Assembly (NCBI GenBank): GCA_913055565.1
Contig: CAJXKP010000002.1
Location: 1-64,000 of the forward strand
Source of the DNA: an uncultured Ectothiorhodospiraceae bacterium
Lineage (GTDB): Bacteria > Pseudomonadota > Gammaproteobacteria > Nitrococcales > Nitrococcaceae
DNA length: 64,000 nucleotides
Reading direction: 5' to 3'
The stretch's first letter is position 1. Each line of letters starts with the position of its first letter. Shown one piece after another: positions 25,990 to 34,505 of the stretch. Position numbers and translations under genes: made by a program. The notes under the pieces were generated by a model that worked only from the letters and a program-made list of their open reading frames with translations, was not told the DNA's origin and ran no database searches.

Positions 25990-28867
25990 CGCGGGTTCGC
26001 GCGAATGGATCGACCGCTCGCGTCGAATCGAGTTTAGCTTTGAGGGCCGGCGCTACAGCGCGCATCCGGGCGACACCATCACATCGGCGTTGCTCGCCAA
26101 TGGGGTAGTGGTGCTTGGGCGGAGCTTTAAGTATCACCGCCCGCGCGGTGCGTTCTCGCTGGCCAATCACGACATTAACGCTCTGTTCAGCACCGCCGAG
26201 GATACGAATATTCGCGGTGACGTGACGCCGGTGGAAGACGGCATGGCGCTGGAGGCCGTCAACGTCCGCGGCACTGCGGCCCGTGATAAGGATCGCTACC
26301 TCGATTGGTTCGGGCGTTTCATGCCGGTGGGCTTCTACTACAAGGCCTTCCATCGCCCCAAGGCGCTGTTCCCGTGGTTCGAGAAGGCGATCCGGCAGCG
26401 TGCCGGACTTGGAACCGTGGACACCTATTGGCGCCCGCGCCGCCGGCCCAAACGCTACGCGCATTGCGATGTGCTCGTCATCGGGGCTGGGCCGTCGGGG
26501 ATGACAGCGGCCCTCGAGGCGGCCGAGGCCGGTCTTGAGGTGCTGCTGGTCGACGAGAATCCGCACATCGGTGGAAGCCTCGATTACCAGTGGCCGCTGG
26601 ATACCGCTGAGGCGGCCTGCCCATCGCTCGCGGAACGGGTGGCGGCGCATAGCGGCATAACGGTGCAAACCAAGGCGCTTGCGGTGGCGTATTACGCCGG
26701 CCAGTGGGTCCCGGTGGCGACGGATGAGGGCATTATTAAGGTGTGTGCCCGCGGGATTGTCGTTGCGACCGGGCTGCTGGAGCAGCCGCCCATTTGCCGC
26801 AACAACGATCGTCCGGGCGTGCTGCTGGCCTCCGGGGCGCAGCGCTTGCTGCGTCGTTTTGGGGTGGCGCCGTGCCAGCGGGCCGTTGTCCTGACGGCAA
26901 ACGCCGAGGGCTATCAGGCGGCGCTCGATCTGCAGTATGCCGGTGTTGAGGTGGCCGCGGTGGCAGCACTTACCGAGGCGGGAGCGGATTCGGAGGCCGC
27001 CGCCGCGCTGACGGAGGCCGGTGTGCCTCGTCTCGCGCATCACGCGCTCTACCAGGTGCACGGCGACAACACGGTCACGGGCGCCAGGCTCGGGCCGATC
27101 GACGGCAGTGACGCTGATGCGCAGGACTACGATTGCGATGGCGTCATCGTGAGCACCGGGTGGGCACCGGCGGCCCATCTGTTGCACGAGGCCGGCGGTA
27201 AGGTTCGCTACGACACCGAGCTTGCCATGCACGTGCCGTCCTCCTGGCCGGCATCCGTTGTCCCGGCTGGTCGCGTTAATGGCGCGTTCACCCTTGCCCA
27301 ACAGACCGCCGACGCCGTTAACGCGGCCCGACGACTGGTAGCGGCCCTGACTGGCGCGACGGTGCCGGCGGTCGAGGATTGGCGGGACCATCAGCCGCAT
27401 AGCGCGGAATGGCCGATCGTGCGGCATTCACGGGCGCGGGAATTCGTGGATCTGGACGAGGATCTCCAGCTCAAGGACCTGGAGCAGGCCGCCCGAGAGG
27501 GCTTCGACAATATCGAGTTGATGAAGCGCTTCTCGACGGTGGGCATGGGGCCGAGCCAGGGCAAGCACTCGAACATCAACGCCATCCGTATCCTGGCGGC
27601 GAGTAACGGTCAGGGCATGGATGCGACCGGTAGTACAACGGCGCGTCCGATGTACCACCCGGTGCGCATGGAGGATCTGGCGGGCCGCCGATTCCGCCCG
27701 CAGCGCTATACGCCGATCCACGACCGGCACGTTGCGCTATCCGGTTGCCTCTTCGAGGCGGGGCCATGGCTTCGCGTGGGCCATTACGGTGATGAGGCCA
27801 GCGCTGACGACTGCGTTGCCGCGGAGGTGAATACCGTGCGCAACGGTGTGGGTCTGATCGATGTATCCACGCTCGGCAAGATTGAGGTGGTAGGCCCCGA
27901 TGCGGCCCGGCTGCTGGAGGGCACGTATACCGCCCGGATGGCGAACGCCAAGGTCGGTGCCACCCGCTACGCGCTCATGGTCGACGACACCGGCGTGATC
28001 ATCGATGACGGCGTTGTGGGTCGGCTGGCCGAGGACCACTACTACCTCACTGCGGGCAGCGGTCACGCCGCCGCGACGGCGCGCACCCTCAAGCGGCATG
28101 CCGTGGAATGGGGTCTGGACGCCCATGTCGTGGATCGCACCGGGCAGCTGGGCGCGCTCAACCTGGCTGGCCCCTTGAGTCGGTCGGTGCTGGCCCGGGT
28201 CAGTGATATGCCCCTCGATGAGGCGTCTTTCCCCTACCTGAATATCCGCGAGACGCGGCTTTGTGGCTATCCGGTACGCCTGTTGCGGGCCGGATTCGTG
28301 GGCGAACTGGCCTTCGAGATCCACATGCCCGCCGCCGGCATGGGCGCCGTCTGGGATGCCCTGATGAGGGCCGGCGCTGACGCCGGTATTGCGCCGTTCG
28401 GTGTCGATGCCCAACGCATCCTCAGGCTCGAGAAGGGACACATCATCGTCGGCCAGGACACCGACGGCCTGACGACGCCGTTCGATGCCGGGATGTCATG
28501 GGCGGTTCATCTCAAGAAGCCGTTCTTCAAGGGTCGCGGTGCATTGGCGCACCTCAAAGGCAAGTCGCCCAAACGACTCGTGGCGTTCGCGCTACCCACG
28601 GGCTATGAGGGGCCGCTGCCACGTGAATGCCACCTAGCCATCCGGGACGGCGACATCGTCGGCCGCGTGACCAGTATTGCCCGTAGCCCGACGCTCGGGC
28701 GGCCCATTGGCCTGGCCATGATCGAGCGCGGCCTGGTCGAGGACGACGCGTTGCTAACGCTGCGCGTCGATAACGGGCAATACATCACAGCGGAGCGGGT
28801 CCGCGCCCCATTCTACGATCCGGACGGTGAACGTCAGCGGGTCGCTAGCGAGGAGGTCAATTCATGA
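25970..28867 (+). CDS. mgdC: N-methylglutamate dehydrogenase subunit C (SoxA-like)
   Basis: The large 965-residue subunit. An N-terminal 2Fe-2S-like fold without the cysteine set (about 15-100) leads to an FAD/NAD-binding region with VLVIGAGPSGMTAALEAAEAG (about 165) and GRVNGAFTLAQQTADAVNAAR (about 430). The last 400 residues form a GcvT-type folate-binding domain with GFVGELAFEIHMP. That domain probably passes the methyl-derived carbon to tetrahydrofolate. ATG at 25970 was chosen because GAGGAGG lies just upstream and the length fits SoxA; the longer frame reads through mgdB out of frame. Confidence 0.93.
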   Translation: MPFRCSDAGSREWIDRSRRIEFSFEGRRYSAHPGDTITSALLANGVVVLGRSFKYHRPRGAFSLANHDINALFSTAEDTNIRGDVTPVEDGMALEAVNVRGTAARDKDRYLDWFGRFMPVGFYYKAFHRPKALFPWFEKAIRQRAGLGTVDTYWRPRRRPKRYAHCDVLVIGAGPSGMTAALEAAEAGLEVLLVDENPHIGGSLDYQWPLDTAEAACPSLAERVAAHSGITVQTKALAVAYYAGQWVPVATDEGIIKVCARGIVVATGLLEQPPICRNNDRPGVLLASGAQRLLRRFGVAPCQRAVVLTANAEGYQAALDLQYAGVEVAAVAALTEAGADSEAAAALTEAGVPRLAHHALYQVHGDNTVTGARLGPIDGSDADAQDYDCDGVIVSTGWAPAAHLLHEAGGKVRYDTELAMHVPSSWPASVVPAGRVNGAFTLAQQTADAVNAARRLVAALTGATVPAVEDWRDHQPHSAEWPIVRHSRAREFVDLDEDLQLKDLEQAAREGFDNIELMKRFSTVGMGPSQGKHSNINAIRILAASNGQGMDATGSTTARPMYHPVRMEDLAGRRFRPQRYTPIHDRHVALSGCLFEAGPWLRVGHYGDEASADDCVAAEVNTVRNGVGLIDVSTLGKIEVVGPDAARLLEGTYTARMANAKVGATRYALMVDDTGVIIDDGVVGRLAEDHYYLTAGSGHAAATARTLKRHAVEWGLDAHVVDRTGQLGALNLAGPLSRSVLARVSDMPLDEASFPYLNIRETRLCGYPVRLLRAGFVGELAFEIHMPAAGMGAVWDALMRAGADAGIAPFGVDAQRILRLEKGHIIVGQDTDGLTTPFDAGMSWAVHLKKPFFKGRGALAHLKGKSPKRLVAFALPTGYEGPLPRECHLAIRDGDIVGRVTSIARSPTLGRPIGLAMIERGLVEDDALLTLRVDNGQYITAERVRAPFYDPDGERQRVASEEVNS

Positions 28868-29340
28868 ATGTGAGTGTGTCGAGCCGTGGGGGCCTTGATC
28901 TCCGACAGCTCGTGGGAGCGGGGGCCGCGGCTTGTCTGCAGGGCGCCGGGTATCCGATCCCAGAGGTTGTCCTGTCGGCGGTGCCGTGCAGCGGCGGCTT
29001 CGTTGCCCGCACAGGCCACGACGAGTTCCTGGTGGCCGCCGATGAAGCGCCCCAGCTATCGGCGGCGTCCCCGCCCTGGTGCTTTCAGCGCTCGGATCAT
29101 CTGATCGAGCTGACCGGGCCGGATTGGGCGCAGGCGCTGACTGCTGTTTGCCCTCACGACCTGCGGGCCCTGGGTGGCGACGCTTGGCTCATGGCCACCG
29201 TGGCCGGTGTCGATGTCTGGCTGCGAACCGGCCCCGACTCCTCGGGCGGTTTGCTGATCGGTTGCGACCCCTCGTATGGCCATTACCTCGAGACGACGTT
29301 ACGCGAGGTCGTCTCCGAGACCGAATCCCTTAAGCAGTAA
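28864..29340 (+). CDS. mgdD: N-methylglutamate dehydrogenase subunit D (SoxG-like)
   Basis: A 158-residue gamma-like subunit that overlaps mgdC by ATGA. Visible family features are the FQRSDHLIELTGPDWAQALT region and the C-terminal GCDPSYGHYLETTLREV. SoxG proteins share the aminomethyltransferase fold and are structural partners. The length is shorter than SoxG of sarcosine oxidase (about 190-200), as often in Mgd. Confidence 0.88.
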   Translation: MNVSVSSRGGLDLRQLVGAGAAACLQGAGYPIPEVVLSAVPCSGGFVARTGHDEFLVAADEAPQLSAASPPWCFQRSDHLIELTGPDWAQALTAVCPHDLRALGGDAWLMATVAGVDVWLRTGPDSSGGLLIGCDPSYGHYLETTLREVVSETESLKQ

Positions 29341-29360
29341 TCCTTTAAAGGAGCCTTGTC

Positions 29361-30695
29361 ATGGTATCGAGTGACGTAAAACAAGTAATTGAGGATAACG
29401 AGGTTCGTTTCGTCCTCGCCCAGTTCGTTGATATCCACGGTGTCGCCAAGACGAAATCCGTGCCCGCCGATTGCGTCGATAACATCGTTGAGGATGGTGC
29501 CGGCTTCGCAGGCTTTGCCGTCTGGGGCATGGGCATCGAGCCTCATGGCCCGGATTTCATGGCGCGGGGCGATACCCGAACGCTGACCCCTATCCCTTGG
29601 CAGCCGGGCTACGCGCGCATGGCGTGTACGGGCTATGTCAACGACGAGCCCCATCCCTACGACTCGCGCTACGTCCTGCAGCGCCAAATGGCACGCCTGA
29701 CGGAGCGCGGCTGGACCTTCAATACGGGCGTCGAGCCCGAGTTCTCGCTGTTCGTTCGCGACTGCAACGGCCAGCTCCAGCTCGTCGATGAGAGCGATGA
29801 CCTGGAGAAGCCTTGCTACGACTACAAGGGGCTTTCTCGGGCGCGGCACTTCCTCGAGGATCTGGTCTCAAGCCTCCAGCAGATCGGCTACGGCGTCTAC
29901 CAGATCGATCATGAGGACGCTAACGGGCAGTTCGAGATCAATTACACCTATAGCGAGGCGCTGACGTCCGCGGATCGATTCGTCCTGCTGCGCATGGCGG
30001 CCGGTGAGATCGCGAATAACCACGGCATGATCTGCTCGTTCATGCCTAAGCCCGCGTCGAACCGTACCGGTAATGGCATGCACTTCCATATGTCCATTAC
30101 CGATGAACAAGGCCGTAACGTCTTCGGCGACGATAGCGATCCGCAGGGTATGGGCCTGTCCCAGACCGCGTATCAGTTTCTCGGCGGTTTGCTGGAACAC
30201 GCGCCGGCGCTTTGCGCCTTTGCGTGCCCGACCGTGAATTCCTACAAGCGCCTCGTTGTCGGCGGGTCGAATTCTGGATCCACCTGGGCGCCCGTCTATA
30301 TTACGTACGGCGACAATAATCGCTCGGCGATGGTGCGCGTACCCTATGGGCGGCTTGAGTTCCGGCTGCCGGACGCCGGTTGTAATCCCTACTTGGTTAC
30401 CGCAGCGCTGATCGCGGCCGGTCTGGACGGGGTGGATCGGCAACTCGATCCCGGCCCGGCGCAGAACATCAATCTCTACGATCTCTCCGAGGCCGAGCGT
30501 CGTGATACGGGCATCGGGCTCCTGCCTCAGAACATCAACGAGGCGGTGGATGCCTTGGAGGCCGATGGCCTATTCCGAGATGCATTGGGCAAAGAGATCG
30601 TGGACGAATTCGTGCGAATCAAGCGTGATGAATGGATCGAGTACAGTCGCCATGTCTCCGACTGGGAAGTCCAGAACTACGCCGAGTTCTTCTGA
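29361..30695 (+). CDS. gmaS: Gamma-glutamylmethylamide synthetase (glutamine synthetase family)
   Basis: Joins glutamate and methylamine using ATP, the first committed step of the pathway. The 444-residue protein has the N-terminal beta-grasp (about 1-100, with [14 protein letters not shown]) and the catalytic domain with [31 protein letters not shown] and [13 protein letters not shown]. These place it in the GlnA-type III group rather than in nitrogen-assimilating GlnA. AAAGGAGCC lies before the ATG. Its place between mgdABCD and mgsABC makes the substrate assignment firm. Confidence 0.93.
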   Translation: MVSSDVKQVIEDNEVRFVLAQFVDIHGVAKTKSVPADCVDNIVEDGAGFAGFAVWGMGIEPHGPDFMARGDTRTLTPIPWQPGYARMACTGYVNDEPHPYDSRYVLQRQMARLTERGWTFNTGVEPEFSLFVRDCNGQLQLVDESDDLEKPCYDYKGLSRARHFLEDLVSSLQQIGYGVYQIDHEDANGQFEINYTYSEALTSADRFVLLRMAAGEIANNHGMICSFMPKPASNRTGNGMHFHMSITDEQGRNVFGDDSDPQGMGLSQTAYQFLGGLLEHAPALCAFACPTVNSYKRLVVGGSNSGSTWAPVYITYGDNNRSAMVRVPYGRLEFRLPDAGCNPYLVTAALIAAGLDGVDRQLDPGPAQNINLYDLSEAERRDTGIGLLPQNINEAVDALEADGLFRDALGKEIVDEFVRIKRDEWIEYSRHVSDWEVQNYAEFF

Positions 30696-30728
30696 ATCTC
30701 GATACGGCACGGAGCGGGAGTTAAAGCG

Positions 30729-31655
30729 ATGTGTGGCATTGTTGGTCTATATCTGAAAGACCCGGCGCAAGCGTCTCAGCTGGGTGCATTATTCGAGCCT
30801 ATGCTGCTGGCGATGGGTGATCGTGGCCCAGATAGCGCGGGCTGGGGCGTCTACGGCGACGAGGTCCCCGACGGCATGCTCAAGCTCACCTTGCAGAGTG
30901 AGGATCCGTCGACCCCTTGGGACGAGCTCATGGACGCCTTTCGACGGGATCTCGATGGCGACGTTGACTGGTTCCGCAACGCCACCGCGGTGGTCATCAA
31001 GACGCGCGCCGAGGAGGCGGCGGTGCGAGCCTGGTTGGCGACGAATGCGCCAGCTATCAGCCTCATGAGCGTTGGCAGCAGCATCGAGATCCTCAAAGGT
31101 GTCGGCCATCCGCGCCTGGTGGCGGATCGGTTCTCGCTCAACCAGATGCGGGGCTCGCACATTATCGGCCATACGCGCATGGCCACTGAGAGTGCCGTCA
31201 ACATGGAGGGCAGCCATCCGTTTTCTACCGGATTGGATCTGTGCCTGGTCCATAACGGGTCGTTGTCGAATCACAACCGGCTGCGGCGTCAGCTCGAGCA
31301 TGAGGGCATGAGCTTCGAGACGGACAACGACTCGGAGGTGGCGGCTGCCTACCTGACCTGGCGTCTGCGCCAGGGCGAGACCCTTACTCAGGCCCTTGAA
31401 GCAGCGCTGGACGATCTCGACGGCTTCTATACCTTCACCATCGGTACACGGGATGGCTTCGCCGTGCTGCGTGACCCGATCGCGTGTAAGCCGGCCGTTA
31501 TGGCGGAGACGGCATCGTATGTCGCGATGGCCTCCGAGTACCGGGCGCTGGCCCGTCTTCCGGGGATCTCTCAGGCCCGGGTCTGGGAGCCGGAGCCGGG
31601 CCGTGTCTATGTCTGGGAGCACGCGCAACAGGGTGTAGAGGAGACCGGTACATGA
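30729..31655 (+). CDS. mgsA: N-methylglutamate synthase subunit A (class II glutamine amidotransferase)
   Basis: Supplies the nucleophilic half-reaction of N-methylglutamate synthase: it releases methylamine from gamma-glutamylmethylamide. The 308-residue Ntn-type domain begins MCGIVGLYL with catalytic Cys2 after Met removal. HTRMATES and VHNGSLSNHNRLR are the substrate-site motifs. GGGAG precedes the ATG. It overlaps mgsB by four bases. Confidence 0.93.
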   Translation: MCGIVGLYLKDPAQASQLGALFEPMLLAMGDRGPDSAGWGVYGDEVPDGMLKLTLQSEDPSTPWDELMDAFRRDLDGDVDWFRNATAVVIKTRAEEAAVRAWLATNAPAISLMSVGSSIEILKGVGHPRLVADRFSLNQMRGSHIIGHTRMATESAVNMEGSHPFSTGLDLCLVHNGSLSNHNRLRRQLEHEGMSFETDNDSEVAAAYLTWRLRQGETLTQALEAALDDLDGFYTFTIGTRDGFAVLRDPIACKPAVMAETASYVAMASEYRALARLPGISQARVWEPEPGRVYVWEHAQQGVEETGT

Positions 31656-32353
31656 GCAGCTTCAGCTTGGCCGAGGGCAGCGTTAGGGAGCTCAACGCCA
31701 GTCTCCATGCGGGCGGCGGGCAGGTGGGCGATAACGAGTGGCTCATCACGGAGCCCGACGGTCGCCACGCGCTGGCCTGCGGCCTGAATGAGCCCATGGA
31801 AGTGGTTATCGACGGTAACGCCGGCTATTACTGCGCCGGCAAGAATCAGCACGCCAACGTGACGATTAACGGCACCGTCGGCGTCGGTGTGGCCGAGAAC
31901 ATGATGTCGGGGCGTGTGCGCGTCCGTGGTAACGCCTCGCAGTCGGCGGGCGCGACGGGCCATGGCGGGCTGTTGATCATCGACGGCGACGCGTCGGCCC
32001 GTTGTGGCATCTCGATGAAGGGCATCGACATCGTCGTCGGCGGCAGCGTGGGTCATATGAGCGCTTTCATGGGCCAGGCCGGGCGCCTCGTTGTATGCGG
32101 CGATGCGGGCGAGTCACTGGGTGACTCGCTCTACGAGGCGCGGCTCTATGTGCGTGGCGACGTGAAATCGCTGGGCTCGGATTGTGTCGAGAAGCCCATG
32201 CGTGATGAACACCGCGCCGAGTTGCGGGAGCTGCTCGATCAGGCGGGTTACGACGCCCAGCCCGACGAATTCAAGCGCTATGGTTCCGCGCGACGGCTGT
32301 ACAACATGCACGTGGATAACGCCCGACTCGATGGAGGTGGCGGCAATGAGTGA
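31652..32353 (+). CDS. mgsB: N-methylglutamate synthase subunit B (GXGXG domain)
   Basis: A 233-residue protein made mainly of the right-handed beta-helix found at the end of glutamate synthase large subunits. Repeated glycine turns are seen in VTINGTVGVGVAENMMSG, GNASQSAGATGHGG and GGSVGHMSAFMGQAG. It is the structural subunit of N-methylglutamate synthase and overlaps mgsC by eight bases. Confidence 0.92.
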   Translation: MSSFSLAEGSVRELNASLHAGGGQVGDNEWLITEPDGRHALACGLNEPMEVVIDGNAGYYCAGKNQHANVTINGTVGVGVAENMMSGRVRVRGNASQSAGATGHGGLLIIDGDASARCGISMKGIDIVVGGSVGHMSAFMGQAGRLVVCGDAGESLGDSLYEARLYVRGDVKSLGSDCVEKPMRDEHRAELRELLDQAGYDAQPDEFKRYGSARRLYNMHVDNARLDGGGGNE

Positions 32354-33671
32354 GTCTAACGGCAATTGGGGGCTGCAGGAGTCGGCCACCTTCGATCGGG
32401 GCGTGATTAGTGAGATCCACCGCGCGGCCGAAACGGGTGTCTACGATATCCGCGGTTTTGGCGCCAAACGCAGCATGCCCCATTTCGATGATCTGCTCTT
32501 TCTCGGGGCGAGCATGTCTCGCTACCCGTTGGAGGGGTATCGCGAGAAGTGCGATACCGATGTTGTTCTCGGCGATCTCAACGCCAGCAGGCCGCTCCAT
32601 CTGTCGATTCCGGTGGCTATTGCCGGCATGAGCTTTGGCGCCCTGTCGGCCCAGGCCAAGGAAGCGCTCGGGCGGGGGGCGTCGGTCATGGGCACGAGCA
32701 CGACGACCGGCGATGGCGGCATGACCGACGAGGAGCGTGGTCAGTCGAGCCAGCTGGTGTACCAGTATCTGCCGTCGCGCTACGGCATGAACCCGGATCA
32801 TCTGCGGATGGCGGACGCCATTGAGGTGGTCCTGGGGCAGGGCGCCAAGCCGGGCGGTGGTGGCATGCTCATGGGGCAAAAGATCAGTGAGCGCGTCGCT
32901 GAGATGCGGACGCTGCCGGCCGGCGTGGATCAGCGTAGCGCCTGCCGTCACCCCGATTGGACGGGGCCGGATGATCTGGCGATTAAGATCGAGGAGCTGC
33001 GCGAGATCACCGACTGGGAGAAGCCGATCTACATCAAGATCGGAGCGAGCCGGACCTACTATGACGTCAAGCTTGCGGTTAAGTCGGGGGCGGACGTGGT
33101 CGTCCTGGACGGCATGCAGGGCGGCACCGCTGCGACCCAGGAGGTGTTCATCGAGCATGTCGGGATCCCGATCCTGGCGGCGATCCCGCAGGCCGTGCAG
33201 GCCCTGCAGGAGATGGGGATGCACCGTCGCGTTAAGCTGATCGTCTCGGGCGGTATCCGTAGCGGCGCTGACGTTGCCAAGGCGATGGCGTTGGGTGCGG
33301 ACGCCGTTGGTATCGGTACGGCGGCCATGATTGCCCTGGGGTGCAACCACCCACGCTGGGACGAGGACTACAAGCAGATCGGCTCGGCCGCTGGCTTCTA
33401 CGATGATTACCAGGCGGGTAATGACCCGGCGGGTATCTCGACCCAGGATCCGGAACTCGCAGCGCGACTGGACCCGGAGTTCGCGGGGCGACGCCTGGCC
33501 AACTACCTCAAGGTCCTGACTCTGGAGGCCCAGACCATTGCTCGGGCCTGTGGCAAGGCCCATTTGCACAATCTCGAGCCCGAGGATCTGGTAGCGCTTA
33601 ACGTTGAGGCGGCCTCCATGGCGCGCGTGCCCCTGGCGGGGACGAGCTGGGTGCCTGGCTGGGAGGGCTGA
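32346..33671 (+). CDS. mgsC: N-methylglutamate synthase subunit C (FMN glutamate-synthase domain)
   Basis: FMN barrel that forms N-methylglutamate from methylamine and 2-oxoglutarate. The 441-residue protein shows IAGMSFGALSAQAK, STTTGDGGMTDEER, YIKIGASRTYYDVKLAVKSG and the FMN phosphate site SGGIRSGADVAKAMALGADAVGIGTAA. The ATG at 32346 fits the family start and overlaps mgsB. The region that carries three [3Fe-4S] cysteines in GltB reads ALGCNHPRWDEDYKQ and then PAGISTQDPEL, with only one Cys, so the cluster is very likely missing. Confidence 0.93.
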   Translation: MSESNGNWGLQESATFDRGVISEIHRAAETGVYDIRGFGAKRSMPHFDDLLFLGASMSRYPLEGYREKCDTDVVLGDLNASRPLHLSIPVAIAGMSFGALSAQAKEALGRGASVMGTSTTTGDGGMTDEERGQSSQLVYQYLPSRYGMNPDHLRMADAIEVVLGQGAKPGGGGMLMGQKISERVAEMRTLPAGVDQRSACRHPDWTGPDDLAIKIEELREITDWEKPIYIKIGASRTYYDVKLAVKSGADVVVLDGMQGGTAATQEVFIEHVGIPILAAIPQAVQALQEMGMHRRVKLIVSGGIRSGADVAKAMALGADAVGIGTAAMIALGCNHPRWDEDYKQIGSAAGFYDDYQAGNDPAGISTQDPELAARLDPEFAGRRLANYLKVLTLEAQTIARACGKAHLHNLEPEDLVALNVEAASMARVPLAGTSWVPGWEG

Positions 33672-33782
33672 CCCTCCCCGCTGGGCAGCGCGGCCTGTAG
33701 GGCCGTTGTTGCGGCAGTGCTAGACTACAGCCGGAGGGCCCTTGGGGGCGTGTACTGCGTGACGTATGGAAGGAGGCGATAC

Positions 33783-34421
33783 GTGCCAAACGCCGATCAT
33801 TGGCCGCGGACGTTGGCGACCCAAAGCACCGAGATGGATCGGCGCATGGGCCTGGAGCGCTATATCGGCGCGGTCCTGCGCCAGACGCGCATCAAGCAGG
33901 ACCTGACGATCGCCGATGTGGCCGAGCGGGCCGAGTTGAGTCGAGGCATGGTAAGCAAGATCGAGAACGGTCAAGTGGCGACCAGTCTCGACTCGTTGGC
34001 GCGGCTCACGGAGGTCCTCGGTCTGACGCTGTCGCAGCTGTTTCGCGACTACGACTCCCCGGAGGGCGGTGCCCAGCATATCAAGGCAGGAGATGGCCTG
34101 GAGGTGGTGCGCCGTGGCACCAAGCAAGGGCATACCTATCACCTGCTGGCGTACAACCGTGGCTATCAACGGAATTTTGAGCCCTTCCTGATCTCGATGG
34201 ATGATCGAAGCGAGGCCTTCCCGACGTTTCAGCACGAAGGCATGCAGTTTATCCATATGCTTCAGGGCGTTATCGATTATCGCCATGGTCAGCATGTGTA
34301 TCGCCTCGAGGCCGGTGATTCCTTCACCTTCGATGCTCAGGTTCCGCACGGCCCCGAGCAGTTGGTCGAGGTGCCAATACGCTTTCTGGCGATAACGATA
34401 TTCGACACGGACGGCAATTAG
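33783..34421 (+). CDS. XRE-cupin transcriptional regulator of the methylamine island
   Basis: A 212-residue protein with an N-terminal HTH_3 domain (about 24-80: VLRQTRIKQDLTIADVAERA, then SRGMVSKIENGQVATSLDSLARL) and a C-terminal cupin_2 domain (about 130-205: GMQFIHMLQGVIDYRHGQHVYRLEAGDSF). This is the PuuR-like arrangement in which the cupin senses a small metabolite. GTG at 33783 was chosen because AGGAGG lies six bases upstream. It follows mgsC in the same direction, and no GAAAC motif is seen before it. It is the only specific regulator in the island and the likeliest binder of the GAAAC-N3-GTTTC elements; that link is inference. Confidence 0.88.
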   Translation: MPNADHWPRTLATQSTEMDRRMGLERYIGAVLRQTRIKQDLTIADVAERAELSRGMVSKIENGQVATSLDSLARLTEVLGLTLSQLFRDYDSPEGGAQHIKAGDGLEVVRRGTKQGHTYHLLAYNRGYQRNFEPFLISMDDRSEAFPTFQHEGMQFIHMLQGVIDYRHGQHVYRLEAGDSFTFDAQVPHGPEQLVEVPIRFLAITIFDTDGN

Positions 34422-34438
34422 GCGCTCGCGCCAGCGAT

Positions 34439-34454
34439 TGGCTCGCGATTTGCT
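34439..34454 (+). promoter_or_regulatory. Sigma-54 promoter of eutBC
   Basis: TGGCTCGCGATTTGCT has GG and GC at the right distance and TTGCT. It ends 51 bases before eutB. The GAAAC-N3-GTTTC element is absent here, so ethanolamine use seems under nitrogen control without the methylamine operator. Confidence 0.68.
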
Positions 34455-34505
34455 TGGTTAGGGGTGTGCGAAGCACCTATCGGGCGGCACTAAATCGGAG
34501 CCAAC

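Noticed and set aside
25925-27427. A 500-codon minus-strand frame opposite mgdC
   Set aside because: Translation shows no recognisable protein; it mirrors the strongly supported mgdC.
24471-29340. Sarcosine oxidase soxBDAG
   Set aside because: The subunits resemble it, but the directly following gmaS and mgsABC and the absence of glycine-betaine genes favour N-methylglutamate dehydrogenase.
32271-33569. A 432-codon minus-strand frame opposite mgsC
   Set aside because: It is a mirror of mgsC with no sensible protein sequence.
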